A DNA stretch of 64,000 nucleotides from Rhizobium oryzihabitans (GCF_010669145.1 NZ_CP048632.1:2493501-2557500); one strand, 5' to 3'; positions 26,135-35,731 are shown, counted from the stretch's first letter. The notes: generated by a model not told the origin, from the letters alone. A program made the numbers and translations.

Positions 26135-27228
26135 GATGTTCGTGCCTTTGCTCGCAACAGGATATGGTTCAGTTCTTTCGCGGCGTTTTGCAAAGACCGT
26201 TCATCCTTGACGAATTGTCGGGCCGCCCTTGCCATTTCTTCACGCCGCCTGTCATTGCCGAGCAGGGTTTCAATTGCTCCGGCATAGGCGGCTTTATCAT
26301 TTTCTGGTGTCAGTAATCCGGTGGTTCCGGATTTCACCACTTCGGGAACACCGGCCACTTCTTCGGCCACCACGGGCAGCCCGGCCGCCTGCGCTTCAAG
26401 ATAGGCAAGACCATAGGCTTCGCCATGTCCCGGCCAGACGTAAAGGGACGCTTTGGAAAGAAGAGCAGCGATTTCCGTCGCGGTTTTTTCCCCGTGCCAT
26501 ACAAGGCGGTGAGCGGGAAAAGAGCTGAACAGGGCTTCCACGGCCGCGCGTTCCGGCCCGTCGCCGACGATATCCAGCGTCCAGTGCACCTCCTGCGGCA
26601 AGAGGGCAAGCGCTTCGGAAAGTGCGCGGTAGCTGTCGAGCTTGTCCCCCGCCCGCATCATGGCGACGGTGATAAGCCTTGCCGGCGTCGCGCGAGGCTC
26701 GTTTTCGAGAAAGGCGCTGGCGTCGATAAAGGGTTGCAAGGTCGCATGGTGGATTGTGGGAGAAGCGCGCAGAAGCCCCTCGCGATCGCGCGCGGTGAAG
26801 CAGATATTGACGGCGGCGGCATTCAGTGCGGCCAGCAATTCGTCCTGAACCGCCTGCCAGCCCATGCCGTTGCGTCTCGGGGAATAGGAGGCCTCGGCGG
26901 TGACGTAGGGAATATCGAAACGCCTGCCCAGTTCCGGCCCGAGCAAATCCGGGGCCTTGTAATAGGGGTGATAACAAAACCAGAGGTCCGGTGCGCCCTG
27001 CTTTCGCCAGCGCTCTGCAATGGTCTCGATTTCGCGTTCGGCCGCATCGGTGAGCAAGGTCCGCGCCGGATCATCCGCCTGTTTCAGAAAGCTGCGCAAC
27101 TCGGAGGCGACGGAAACCTCATGGCCGCCCATGGTCATCGACGTCATCAGCAGGCGGGCCATCAACCGGTCGCCGGAGGGAACGGGATGGTTGGGCGATT
27201 TGAGCGGCGAATAAAAGGCGATCTTCAT
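26131..27228 (-). CDS. Glycosyltransferase family 4
   Basis: This is a GT-B enzyme of 365 residues. The N-terminal domain starts with IAFYSPLKSPNHPVPSGDRL. The C-terminal donor domain has LDIVGDGPERAAVEALF and the retaining-GT4 E-x7-E region in YVWPGHGEAYGLAYLEAQAA. It is transcribed divergently from the nucleotide-sugar dehydrogenase (127 bases apart) and is coupled by ATGA overlap to the deacetylase gene. Confidence 0.87.
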   Translation of the reverse strand: MKIAFYSPLKSPNHPVPSGDRLMARLLMTSMTMGGHEVSVASELRSFLKQADDPARTLLTDAAEREIETIAERWRKQGAPDLWFCYHPYYKAPDLLGPELGRRFDIPYVTAEASYSPRRNGMGWQAVQDELLAALNAAAVNICFTARDREGLLRASPTIHHATLQPFIDASAFLENEPRATPARLITVAMMRAGDKLDSYRALSEALALLPQEVHWTLDIVGDGPERAAVEALFSSFPAHRLVWHGEKTATEIAALLSKASLYVWPGHGEAYGLAYLEAQAAGLPVVAEEVAGVPEVVKSGTTGLLTPENDKAAYAGAIETLLGNDRRREEMARAARQFVKDERSLQNAAKELNHILLRAKARTS

Positions 27229-27355
27229 GCCGATGGTTGTGCGTTGGTCGCGGCTGCGGCGTCAACCGGAATTTGAAAGGGTGCAGCCTTGACAGCCCGG
27301 CCATTCTTGCCCAACTGAAAGGCATCTTTTGCACATGCGCGGAGCGTGACACGCT

Positions 27356-28696
27356 TTGACTTCCCCAGATGTCTCCCAGACCCTGCTTTCCAGCATCGAA
27401 AACAAGAGCGCCAGAGCGGGCGTGATCGGCCTTGGCTATGTCGGCCTGCCGCTTGCCATGACAATTGCCAAGGCCGGTTTCAGGGTCGTCGGTTTTGATA
27501 TCGATCCCGGTAAAATTACCGCGATCGATGCGGGCCGCAGCTATATCGAGGCCGTGTCGGACGACGTGCTTTCAAGTGTCCGGCGCAATGACGGCTTCGT
27601 CGCAACCTCCGATTTTTCCAGGCTGGCCGAATGTGATGTAATCGCCATCTGCGTGCCGACGCCCTTGACGAAATATCGCGAGCCGGACCTTTCCTATGTC
27701 GAAAAGACCTGCCGGGATATTGCCGCCCATCTTCGCAAGGGGCAGCTCGTCGTTCTGGAATCGACCACCTATCCCGGTACGACCGACGGTGTGGTAAAGA
27801 CCATTCTGGAAAGCACCGGGCTTGTTTCCGGCGTCGATTTCTTCATCGGCTTTTCGCCCGAACGGGAAGATCCCGGCAATCGCGATTTCGAGACCTCGAC
27901 CATTCCGAAGGTCGTCGCAGGTGATGGTGAGGCTGCCGGAAAACTGATGGCCGCTTTTTACGGTTCGGTGGTCAAGAAGATCGTTCCGGTTTCCACAAAC
28001 GCCACGGCCGAGGCCGTCAAGATTACCGAAAACGTCTTTCGCGCCGTCAATATCGCCCTCGTCAACGAACTCAAGGTCGTCTACGAGGCAATGGGCATCG
28101 ATATCTGGGAAGTGATCGACGCGGCGAAAACCAAGCCGTTCGGTTTCATGCCGTTTTATCCCGGTCCGGGTCTCGGTGGCCATTGCATACCGATCGACCC
28201 CTTCTACCTCACCTGGAAATCGCGGGAATACGAGTTGCCGACGCGGTTCATCGAACTTGCCGGCGAAATCAACACCGGCATGCCGCGCCATGTCATCGGG
28301 CGGGTGGCGGAAGCGCTCGATATCCATTCCGGCAGGGCGCTCAGCCGCTCAAAGGTGCTGGTCGTCGGTCTCGCCTACAAGAAGAACGTGCCCGATATTC
28401 GTGAAAGTCCCTCGCTGAAACTCATCGAGCTCATCCAGGAGCGTGGCGGCGAAGCTGCCTATTATGATCCGCACGTGGCTGAAATCCCGAAAACCCGGGA
28501 ATATAGCCACCTGATGGGCATGAAATCCGTGGCATGGGACAGGCAGTCGATCGGCGCCTTTGATGCCGTTCTCGTCGCGACGGATCACGACAATGTCGAC
28601 TATGCCGCTCTTTGCGAGTGGTCGCCGCTGATCATCGATACGCGAAATGTCTTCGCGCGCCGGGATATAGCCGCAAAACACATCATCAAGGCCTGA
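27356..28696 (+). CDS. Nucleotide-sugar dehydrogenase (UDP-HexNAc/UDP-glucose 6-dehydrogenase family, WbpA-like)
   Basis: This enzyme makes a nucleotide uronic acid by two NAD-linked oxidations. It has 446 residues. The Rossmann motif GLGYVGLPLAM begins near residue 22, ESTTYPGTT is a middle-region signature, and the catalytic Cys277 lies in GLGGHCIPIDP. The C-terminal domain has VLVVGLAYKKNVPDIRESPS. The length and the GHCIP form favour the WbpA/TuaD group with a UDP-HexNAc or UDP-glucose substrate. The start is TTG, with GGAG about 11 bases upstream and no in-frame ATG before the Rossmann fold. It would feed sugar acids to the neighbouring glycosyltransferases. Confidence 0.9.
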   Translation: MTSPDVSQTLLSSIENKSARAGVIGLGYVGLPLAMTIAKAGFRVVGFDIDPGKITAIDAGRSYIEAVSDDVLSSVRRNDGFVATSDFSRLAECDVIAICVPTPLTKYREPDLSYVEKTCRDIAAHLRKGQLVVLESTTYPGTTDGVVKTILESTGLVSGVDFFIGFSPEREDPGNRDFETSTIPKVVAGDGEAAGKLMAAFYGSVVKKIVPVSTNATAEAVKITENVFRAVNIALVNELKVVYEAMGIDIWEVIDAAKTKPFGFMPFYPGPGLGGHCIPIDPFYLTWKSREYELPTRFIELAGEINTGMPRHVIGRVAEALDIHSGRALSRSKVLVVGLAYKKNVPDIRESPSLKLIELIQERGGEAAYYDPHVAEIPKTREYSHLMGMKSVAWDRQSIGAFDAVLVATDHDNVDYAALCEWSPLIIDTRNVFARRDIAAKHIIKA

Positions 28697-28730
28697 TAGC
28701 CCTCATCAGGCATTCATGAACGGACGGAAT

Positions 28731-29210
28731 ATGAGCAGACTGGACAGTTTCATTCGCCGGTTGACCGCGCAGCGGGATATCCTCAACCACGTCGAGGCCG
28801 ATCTCGATCTTCCGGAGGGGGCGATTATGGAAATCGGGCTTGGAAACGGGCGCACATTCAATCATTTGCGGGAACTGTTTCCGGAGCGCCGCATCGTTGC
28901 CTTCGACAGGGCCATGGGGGCACACGCCTCCTCCGTTCCGCCTCAGGAAGATCTCGTGATCGGCGAAATATCGCAAACCGCTCCGGCCTTCATCGGTGCT
29001 GAGGCGGCGCTGGTGCATGCCGATATCGGTACCGGCTATCCCGAGAAGGATGCCATCACCCTGACATGGCTTACTGATCTTGCTGCGGGCATGCTCGCAA
29101 AGGGGGGCGTTGCGGTCAGCGGTCTGCCTCTCGATCATCCCGTGTTGAAGCCGCTGCCGGTGCCGGAAAGCGTGCCGACCGACCGCTATTTTCTCTACCG
29201 AAAGATTTGA
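28731..29210 (+). CDS. Class I SAM-dependent methyltransferase
   Basis: This is a small enzyme of 159 residues. The SAM-binding glycine motif is IMEIGLGNGRTFNHLRE, followed by the acidic ribose-binding strand RIVAFDRAMGAH. The C-terminal half is short, so the acceptor-binding part is minimal. The ATG at 28731 is preceded by GGACGG, and a second ATG 15 bases upstream is possible. It lies 34 bases after the nucleotide-sugar dehydrogenase and may methylate a sugar or lipid carrier; this is inferred from position. An intact G6 run (29102-29107) lies inside this ORF. Confidence 0.75.
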   Translation: MSRLDSFIRRLTAQRDILNHVEADLDLPEGAIMEIGLGNGRTFNHLRELFPERRIVAFDRAMGAHASSVPPQEDLVIGEISQTAPAFIGAEAALVHADIGTGYPEKDAITLTWLTDLAAGMLAKGGVAVSGLPLDHPVLKPLPVPESVPTDRYFLYRKI

Positions 29211-29250
29211 GACCAAGCGGCCTGCCAGCAGGCGTGCAGAGCTTGTCTCA
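29208..29250. terminator. Stem-loop shared by the convergent methyltransferase and cyclase genes
   Basis: GAGACCAAGC (29209-29218) pairs with GCTTGTCTC (29241-29249) with one bulge, around an inner GCCTGC/GCAGGC stem. It spans the gap between two convergent stop codons. No T run is present, so termination strength is uncertain. Confidence 0.4.
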
Positions 29251-30942
29251 TAGATAGCGTTCGCTCTCTTCCTTGGAGAGCAGGAAGACCTTCATTTGCG
29301 AGTTTCGTCCGCGAATGGCGATTTTTTCACTTCGCAGATCGGCGATTTCCTGGCCCGCCTGAATGATGGCCGGTTCGGAAACGACGATGGCGGCGCCGAA
29401 TTCCTTTGCCTTGGACTCCAGCCTGCTTGCGACGTTTACAGTGTCGCCAATCGCGGTCAGGGTCTTCGCCGCGCCATACCCCATGATGCCGACGATTGTG
29501 GGGCCGACGTGGATGCCGACCACCACTTCCAGCCGGACGGCAAACTGCTTTTCCAGGCCCTCGTTCAGGATGGAAAGTTCCCGCAAGATGATCGCGGCCG
29601 CCTTCATGGCATTGCGGCAGGCATTTTCCGCGTTATCGCCAAGTCCGAAGAGGGCCATTGCACCGTCGCCGATAAATTTGTCGAGATGGCCGCCAGCCTG
29701 TTCGACGGCCTGGCCGACGATGGTGAAGTAGCGGTTCAGGAGAAATACGACGTCGTAGGGCAGCTTGGCTTCGGAAAGCGTGGTGAAATTGCGCAGATCG
29801 CAGAATAGGATGGCGATCTCCTCTTCCGTGCCGGGTCGTGCGGGTTGGGCATCCGCCGGCAGGTCGCTTTGTTGCGGTGGCGATACGAGAAGTGCAACTC
29901 CGAGATCATGGTTGGGCCGCAGCTGACAGCCGAGGCGCACATCCGAATCGGCGTGGATACGTCTCAACGTGGTTTGCTCGATATCTCCGGGAGGCGGAAG
30001 CGGACCCTTGCTGCCGACAACTCTGACACGGCAGGTCGAGCAACGTCCTTTGCCGCCGCAGACGGAATAATGCGGGATGCCCGCCAGCCGGCTGGCTTCC
30101 AGAATGCTGAGCCCTGCCGGTACACGCGCCTGCGCGCCATGTTCGTAGCGGATTTCGATGGCCGTCAGCCGTTGCCGGAAGCTGCGCACACCGCGCAGCA
30201 CGAATACCAGCATCACCGCGCCGGCGAACAGGGTCTCCGTCGCGCCGGTGATAAAGCGGATCCGCGTCTCCATTTCCCGTTGCAGCGGCAGTTCGTCTTT
30301 CTGAATGGTATTGTCGGTCAGTCCAGGAGGAAGGGCGTATTTTTCATCGATCTCCGCCAGCCAGCGACCGGCATCGCTGAAGCCGAGGAGTGCCAGAAGG
30401 GGAAGCATCACCGCCACCGTCATGAACAGCCCGGCTATGCGCGGATACCAGTCCCGGTAACGCAGCCAGAAATAGAGGCCGATGCATCCGTGAACCCAGA
30501 TCACGATCAATGCGAGGCTCTGCCACATGCCCTGTATCGGGTTGTTGATCCACAGCCGGCGGATGACCGAGTAGTAGCCGACATCAATGCCATAAAGCAT
30601 ATGCGATACACGGATATTGACGGCATGGCCAATGATCAGAAATGGGATCGACAGGCCGAATATGACCTGAAGCGCTTCACGAAGCGGCATGCGCAGGGTT
30701 CGACGCTGATAAAGCGAGCGCAGAACAAGACAGACATGCACCACAACCGAGCCATAAAAAAGCAGGCTGCTGACGGGATTGAGCCATATCAGGCTGAACC
30801 ATTTCCGCGCCCGCTCGGCGGTATCGATGGAGATGAGTGCAAGGGAATGGTTGAAAAGATGGGAAAAGACGAAAGCAAATATGATGAGGCCGGATAAAAT
30901 CCGGGCGCGTCTCAAATTGGTCTCCGAAAAGAAACGGATCAT
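29248..30942 (-). CDS. Membrane adenylate/guanylate cyclase with 2Fe-2S ferredoxin domain
   Basis: The protein has 564 residues. About six membrane spans fill residues 13-250. A plant-type 2Fe-2S ferredoxin domain follows (Cys295, Cys301, Cys304, Cys339; VCGGKGRCSTC). A class III cyclase domain comes last, with the metal-binding Asp382 (LFCDLRNFTTLSE) and Asp426 (KFIGDGAMALFG). It probably makes cAMP in response to redox or membrane signals. The membrane part looks like a succinate-dehydrogenase-type bundle, but haem ligands cannot be confirmed by eye. A cyclic-nucleotide-binding protein and an MBL hydrolase lie just upstream. Confidence 0.88.
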   Translation of the reverse strand: MIRFFSETNLRRARILSGLIIFAFVFSHLFNHSLALISIDTAERARKWFSLIWLNPVSSLLFYGSVVVHVCLVLRSLYQRRTLRMPLREALQVIFGLSIPFLIIGHAVNIRVSHMLYGIDVGYYSVIRRLWINNPIQGMWQSLALIVIWVHGCIGLYFWLRYRDWYPRIAGLFMTVAVMLPLLALLGFSDAGRWLAEIDEKYALPPGLTDNTIQKDELPLQREMETRIRFITGATETLFAGAVMLVFVLRGVRSFRQRLTAIEIRYEHGAQARVPAGLSILEASRLAGIPHYSVCGGKGRCSTCRVRVVGSKGPLPPPGDIEQTTLRRIHADSDVRLGCQLRPNHDLGVALLVSPPQQSDLPADAQPARPGTEEEIAILFCDLRNFTTLSEAKLPYDVVFLLNRYFTIVGQAVEQAGGHLDKFIGDGAMALFGLGDNAENACRNAMKAAAIILRELSILNEGLEKQFAVRLEVVVGIHVGPTIVGIMGYGAAKTLTAIGDTVNVASRLESKAKEFGAAIVVSEPAIIQAGQEIADLRSEKIAIRGRNSQMKVFLLSKEESERYL

Positions 30943-31157
30943 GCAAATCCCGTCAAATGGCCATTCGGCGTAGAATCAAATGCAATATGTGGTGGCGATT
31001 GCTTTAGTGCAGGCCGCCTCGTGGCAATATCGTGGAGCAATCGATCGGAATCGGTCAATTGTGCGTGTTCGAATGCCGGTCTCATGGCAAAGGCTGTCGA
31101 AGCAGGCCTTCGAAAAACCGTTTGGCAGGTCAGGCTGCGATCAGCGCAAAGTTGTGA

Positions 31158-32018
31158 TCAGAGTTCTATAATCTGGCCATCCATGGCCGCGAATGCGCCG
31201 CTGAACTGAGACTTTGCCTGTTTTTCGATATCGTCCAGTTCGTCGTCGCTGCGGCTTGGGGCATGATGGATGAAGCCGACATTTCTTGCGCCCGCGAGCT
31301 TTGCGAGGCGGATTGCCTCCTGCCAGGATGAGTGGCCATAACCGCGGTAAAGGCTCATCTCCTCCTCGGTGAACATGGCGTCATAAAGGAAAAGATCGAC
31401 GTCCCTGATCAGGTCGAGGACGTTATTGTCGGTATTGCCCGGCTCGTGCTCGGTATCGGTGATGATGGCAAGGGATTTTCCTTCCCAGTCCAGACGGTAA
31501 CCGATGGCGTTGCCTGGATGGTTGAGCATTCCGGTCCTGATCGTCAGTCCCGGATGCACATCGAGCGCATCACCCGGCATGAAGTCCCGCGTCGCCATCT
31601 TTGCGCAGCAGACTTCCAGTGGCACGGGGAACCACGGCGGGCTCATGAATTCGCGGAGCATTTGCCGTGTCGTCATGGTGCCGGCGAGGTGACCTGACCA
31701 GATGGCGACATCATTGGAGCTGTTATAAAACGGCTTGAAATAGGGGAAGCCGACAATATGGTCGTAATGACAGTGCGAGAAGAACAGGTTGACGTCGGTA
31801 ATGCCTTCCGCCCGCAACGCCAGACCAGCGGGATGCAATCCCGATCCGGCATCGAACAAAAGTACGTGATCTCCGCATCGTACCTCGATGCAGATGGTAT
31901 TTCCGCCGTATTTTCGGAAGTTTTCACCTGAAACAGGAAGCGTTCCCCGCGCACCCCAGATCTTTACCCGAAAATTTCTATTACTTTCCCGACTTGCTGT
32001 GTCGGAATCGAACGCCAT
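31158..32018 (-). CDS. MBL-fold metallo-hydrolase (PhnP/phosphodiesterase-like)
   Basis: This is a metallo-beta-lactamase-fold hydrolase of 286 residues. The metal motif is FFSHCHYDHIVGFP, with VLLFDAGSGLHPAG before it and later metal ligands in GMLNHPGN, ITDTEH and FIHHAPSR. The start MAFDSD at 32018 has GGGGTG upstream; the longer in-frame start at 32099 is less likely. The family includes cyclic-phosphodiester hydrolases, so cleavage of a cyclic nucleotide is possible given the cyclase on one side and the cyclic-nucleotide sensor on the other. That link is inferred. Confidence 0.82.
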   Translation of the reverse strand: MAFDSDTASRESNRNFRVKIWGARGTLPVSGENFRKYGGNTICIEVRCGDHVLLFDAGSGLHPAGLALRAEGITDVNLFFSHCHYDHIVGFPYFKPFYNSSNDVAIWSGHLAGTMTTRQMLREFMSPPWFPVPLEVCCAKMATRDFMPGDALDVHPGLTIRTGMLNHPGNAIGYRLDWEGKSLAIITDTEHEPGNTDNNVLDLIRDVDLFLYDAMFTEEEMSLYRGYGHSSWQEAIRLAKLAGARNVGFIHHAPSRSDDELDDIEKQAKSQFSGAFAAMDGQIIEL

Positions 32019-32208
32019 GACACACCCCAATAACAACGGAATCTTGCACGCTTTCCTCCCATGAAGCCCGTTGTCTCTAAAGATTCTTATATCCGCCATT
32101 TTCTGGCGGATGCCTTTACCCCTTATTCAGTCAGCATTTCATTTATATTGCAATGGTGCGACATTTATTTTTCCAATATCGCCCGTCACGGTAGCAAGGA
32201 ATTGTCGC

Positions 32209-32664
32209 TCATGTTCTGGCGTTTGCGCGTGCTTTGCTCAGTTCCGTCGTCGTCTGGGTGAGGCGTTCGGCAAGAACGCGCATGACCTTGATCGTGATGT
32301 CGGGGAAATCGGACATGAGCTTGAAGAATTGTTCCTTGCCGATCCGCAGCGCTTCCACATCGGTCGAAGCGCGGATGGTTGCCGTTCTGACGCTGTCGCA
32401 GAGAATGGCGATTTCGCCGACGATCGCATTGCCGGTCATTTCGGCCACTTTCAGCGTGCCCGATGGGGAATCGACCAGAACATCGACTTTTCCGGTCAAA
32501 AGAACGTAGGCCGCATCTCCGACATCTCCCTGCCGAAACAGAACATCACCGGTGTGATAGGACACGCGGTCTGATGCAAATGCGAGCAGTTTAAGTTTTG
32601 ACGGTTCCATTTCCGAAAAAAATGGGACTCGTTTCAACATCTGAATTTCGTCTTTGAATAGCAT
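32209..32664 (-). CDS. Cyclic nucleotide-binding domain protein
   Basis: The protein has 151 residues and is almost entirely one CNMP-binding domain. VPFFSEMEPSKLKLLAF opens it, and the beta barrel includes GDVLFRQGDVGDAAYVLLTG. The phosphate-binding cassette has VGEIAILCDSVRTATI with the Glu and Arg that contact the cyclic phosphate and ribose. No HTH or other output domain follows. The ATG at 32664 is preceded by AGGG 7 bases upstream; a GTG at 32697 is an alternative. It lies just after the 905-residue ABC protein on the same strand and may act on it. Confidence 0.85.
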   Translation of the reverse strand: MLFKDEIQMLKRVPFFSEMEPSKLKLLAFASDRVSYHTGDVLFRQGDVGDAAYVLLTGKVDVLVDSPSGTLKVAEMTGNAIVGEIAILCDSVRTATIRASTDVEALRIGKEQFFKLMSDFPDITIKVMRVLAERLTQTTTELSKARANART

Positions 32665-32707
32665 TGCCTTACCCTGTTCCTGTTCCACCTCGGCCACATT
32701 CTTTGAT

Positions 32708-35425
32708 TTATGTTGCGACCATTTCCTTGAATGTACCGTTTTCCTCCGCGAGAGTCTCGTAACTTCCGTCGGCGGTGATCAGGCCCTGGTGGACAACGAT
32801 GACCCGGCCAAACATACGCGAGAGCGTTGCATTGGACAGAACCCATACGATCGAGGGGTTATTGTTGTTCTGTTGCAGGAGTGTGATGACCCGTTCGACA
32901 ATTTCCTCCTGCTGCCGGGGATCAAGGCCGGGGAGAGGGCGGTTGAAGACGTAATAATCGGACTTGCGGATCAATGCCCTTGCAAGGTTGAGCTTCTGAC
33001 GCTGGAGAGGCCCGAGCCGCTTGCCGCCGGCGCCGAGATTGAAATCCAGACCCACTGCCAGAACGCGCTCGTAAACGCCCTGCTTGCGCATGACATCCGC
33101 GACGATGCGGGTGATGCGCCGCGAGGCATCCGTATAACGATGGCTGACCTTGCCGAAGAGAATATTGTCCAGGAGGCTGGTGGCGCTCATGTATTTTGTC
33201 GGATCGTAGATTTCGATCACGTTCTTCAGGCTGTCGGGCAGGTTTTCATGGAACATGTGCCGGACTTCGACGATCCGGTTCATGATCTCCGGTGACAGAA
33301 GGCCGAAACGCTGCCTGGGTTCGATGTAGAAGAAGCTCAGCCGCAGCATTGCGCGCTTTTCGCTTTCATTGGCCTCGTCGAAACCGCGACCCTGAAGGCG
33401 TTGCAGCATTTGCTGATAGACCGGGATATCATCCGGCGTCATGAATGTGAGCTGCTGGAAGAAGGGGTGATCGCCCGGCAGATCTGCGAAGATTTCCACG
33501 ATGTTTTCCGCGATCGTGTAACCCATCTCGAACAGGGTTTTGACGAGGCCGGTCTCACGCATCAGCGAGCGGAAATAGTCACTTTCGATGACGGTCCTGA
33601 TTGTCTGGGTGGAGTCCCGCATGGTGCCAAACAGCAGGTTCTCACCAACAGTCGCTTCGCTGTTGTAGCTCTCCAGCTCGAACGGCGCGATGAGACCGCT
33701 CAGGTTTTCCTTTTCCAGTTCGGCGCGCAGAACATGCCGCAATTCCACGATGCGGGCGGCCAGATGCAGGTCGGTCAGCGGATCGATGGACGAGCGCAGC
33801 GCAAATTCCAGAATATCCTGCGAGAGTTCGACGCTGTCGAGGACTGCCAGAATGGCCTGGATGAGGTTTTCCGGCCGGCCGTCACTCGCCGGGCTCGAAG
33901 CATAATCGATCCATTCGCCGTTGATGTCGATCAGCGGATTGCCCGCCATCTTGGCTTCCCGGATTTCCCATTTGCGATGTTCCAGTGCGGCACCTTCATA
34001 ACCCTTGTCCGCAAGTGGTGCGTGTTTCAGGCCGTAAAGCAGGTTGTCCTTGAGGCTGGCGTGGAAAAAATAACTGTCCGAGGAGACATAGGAGATGCGC
34101 CGTCCCGTCAGCGATTCCGGCAGTTCCAATATGTCGACGTCGTTGATGCTGATCTTGCCGGAAGTCGGCCAAAGTGTGCGGCCGATTGCATCCGCCAAAG
34201 CCTCGGCTCCTGAGCCGCCAACGATCGCGATTACTTCGCCCGGTTCGATCTTCAACGTTGCCTGCTCAAGAAGCCGGCTGCCGCTATCGTCTTCGAGCGT
34301 CAGATTGGTGACCACGATCGGCGCGGTGATTGCCGCGACGCTTCCCGGGGACAGTTTTTGGACCTTGTCATCGATCATGTTTGGCGCGTTGAACTGTTCG
34401 AAGACCTGCTCGTATTTAACCTGGACGTCCTGACGCGCCTGATCCCAGTCGATCAGTTCCTTCAGCGGCCCGGGCAGTTCCTTATAGGCGTTGATGACGG
34501 CGACCAGCTGGCCGACATCGAGACTGCCCTTGAGGGTGAGATATCCGCCGAGCGCGTAAAAGAAGAAAGGGGTGAGCTGTGCGAGGAAGTTATTGATGAA
34601 TTTGACCAGAAACTTCCACTGGTAGAGATCGTAGCGGATCTTGAAAATGTCGCCGAGCCGGTGCGAGGCATCGGCGCGTTCGAAATTAGACGTATCATAG
34701 GCGTGGATGGTGCCGATGCCGTCAACCATTTCGCCGATGCGCCCGGCAAGCTGGCGCGCGCTCAGCTGCCGCTGCCGCCCCAGTTCGATGAGGCGGCGTC
34801 GCATCTTGGGAATGATGCCCACCTGGATGGCGGCCATGAAGGCCGCGATCAGACCCAGCCAGAAATTCTGCACGAGGATGAAGAAGAGCGCTGAAAGCGC
34901 CTGACCGCCGAGAAGCGCCGGCTGCACAAAGGCATCGCCGGTAAATCCGCCCAGCGGCTCGACCTCGTCCTTCACCATGCTGGAGATTTCGGCGCCCTTG
35001 ACGCGCTTGAAATGCGTGGGCGGAAACCGCAGGATTCTGTCGATCAGTTCAAAACGGATACGACGGAGAAGCCGCTCGCCAAGGCGGCCCTTGTAGGTAT
35101 TGATGTAATATTTGAAGAGCCCGTTGATGATGACAAGCGCAAGGAAGGTGAGGCTGAGCGCCATCAGCATCGACATGCGGTTGAGCTCGAGCCCGGGGAA
35201 CAATGTCACGGTGCCCCAATAGGGAATATCGACCGTGAGATGCATGAAAAGCTGCGTTGCGTTCGCCCCCTCGAAACCGTCTCCCTGAATGGGACCATTG
35301 ACGATCTGCTTGGGCAGATCGAATGCGAGGAAGTAAGGGATCATGGACAGGGCGACGATCAGCAGGATGAAAAGCTGCTGCCGCCGTGTGTGCGACCAGA
35401 TGTAACGCGTAAGGCTTTGTTCCAT
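32708..35425 (-). CDS. ABC exporter-like protein with degenerate ATPase domain and large insert
   Basis: The protein has 905 residues, long for a half-transporter. Residues 1-320 are an exporter-type membrane domain (about six spans). The nucleotide-binding domain starts near 365, but its motifs are damaged: Walker A reads IVGGSGAEALADA (401-413) without the Lys-Ser/Thr, the signature reads GKRLGPLQRQKLNLARA (801-817), Walker B reads YYVFNRPLPGLD with no Asp-Glu, and the switch His is replaced (VLSNAT). About 330 residues separate Walker A from the signature and contain the D/E-N-L/I-L-F/Y-G element three times (DNLLYG 460, ENLLFG 595, DNILFG 753). ATP hydrolysis is unlikely. The single open frame shows it is not a decaying gene. 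Confidence 0.85.
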   Translation of the reverse strand: MEQSLTRYIWSHTRRQQLFILLIVALSMIPYFLAFDLPKQIVNGPIQGDGFEGANATQLFMHLTVDIPYWGTVTLFPGLELNRMSMLMALSLTFLALVIINGLFKYYINTYKGRLGERLLRRIRFELIDRILRFPPTHFKRVKGAEISSMVKDEVEPLGGFTGDAFVQPALLGGQALSALFFILVQNFWLGLIAAFMAAIQVGIIPKMRRRLIELGRQRQLSARQLAGRIGEMVDGIGTIHAYDTSNFERADASHRLGDIFKIRYDLYQWKFLVKFINNFLAQLTPFFFYALGGYLTLKGSLDVGQLVAVINAYKELPGPLKELIDWDQARQDVQVKYEQVFEQFNAPNMIDDKVQKLSPGSVAAITAPIVVTNLTLEDDSGSRLLEQATLKIEPGEVIAIVGGSGAEALADAIGRTLWPTSGKISINDVDILELPESLTGRRISYVSSDSYFFHASLKDNLLYGLKHAPLADKGYEGAALEHRKWEIREAKMAGNPLIDINGEWIDYASSPASDGRPENLIQAILAVLDSVELSQDILEFALRSSIDPLTDLHLAARIVELRHVLRAELEKENLSGLIAPFELESYNSEATVGENLLFGTMRDSTQTIRTVIESDYFRSLMRETGLVKTLFEMGYTIAENIVEIFADLPGDHPFFQQLTFMTPDDIPVYQQMLQRLQGRGFDEANESEKRAMLRLSFFYIEPRQRFGLLSPEIMNRIVEVRHMFHENLPDSLKNVIEIYDPTKYMSATSLLDNILFGKVSHRYTDASRRITRIVADVMRKQGVYERVLAVGLDFNLGAGGKRLGPLQRQKLNLARALIRKSDYYVFNRPLPGLDPRQQEEIVERVITLLQQNNNNPSIVWVLSNATLSRMFGRVIVVHQGLITADGSYETLAEENGTFKEMVAT

Positions 35426-35731
35426 ATAAAACTTCTATGACCGGTCGGGCCAGGCCCGGCGTGTTGGTTTGCGCGGTGTCAAGACGATCAGGCTGCCAGG
35501 CGGCGGAACCTCCTCCTGCAAATAGGTATGAGATTCGCTATTTATCAGTATATTCAAGCGGTTTCGAGCAAAATAGCGCCTGGGCCGCACGCTGGCCAAC
35601 CTATCGGCATGTTCCTTTGTCACGCCGCTTTTGCGACATATGGAACACGGCGGTATTTCTATATTTCTCTAATGTTACTGTTTTTATTGTTGAACAGGCG
35701 TTATGAGACTTCTGTATAGTGAACCCGATGA
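35426..35731. promoter_or_regulatory. Divergent promoter region between the ABC exporter-like gene and the double hydrolase
   Basis: This 306-base AT-rich stretch holds no gene I can support. It must carry promoters in both directions. I could not fix a clear -35/-10 pair on either strand and see no strong palindrome. Confidence 0.35.

Noticed and set aside
32708..35425. The 905-residue ABC protein as a frameshifted pseudogene
   Set aside because: One frame is open from end to end, and the damaged motifs are separate substitutions, not a shift of reading frame.
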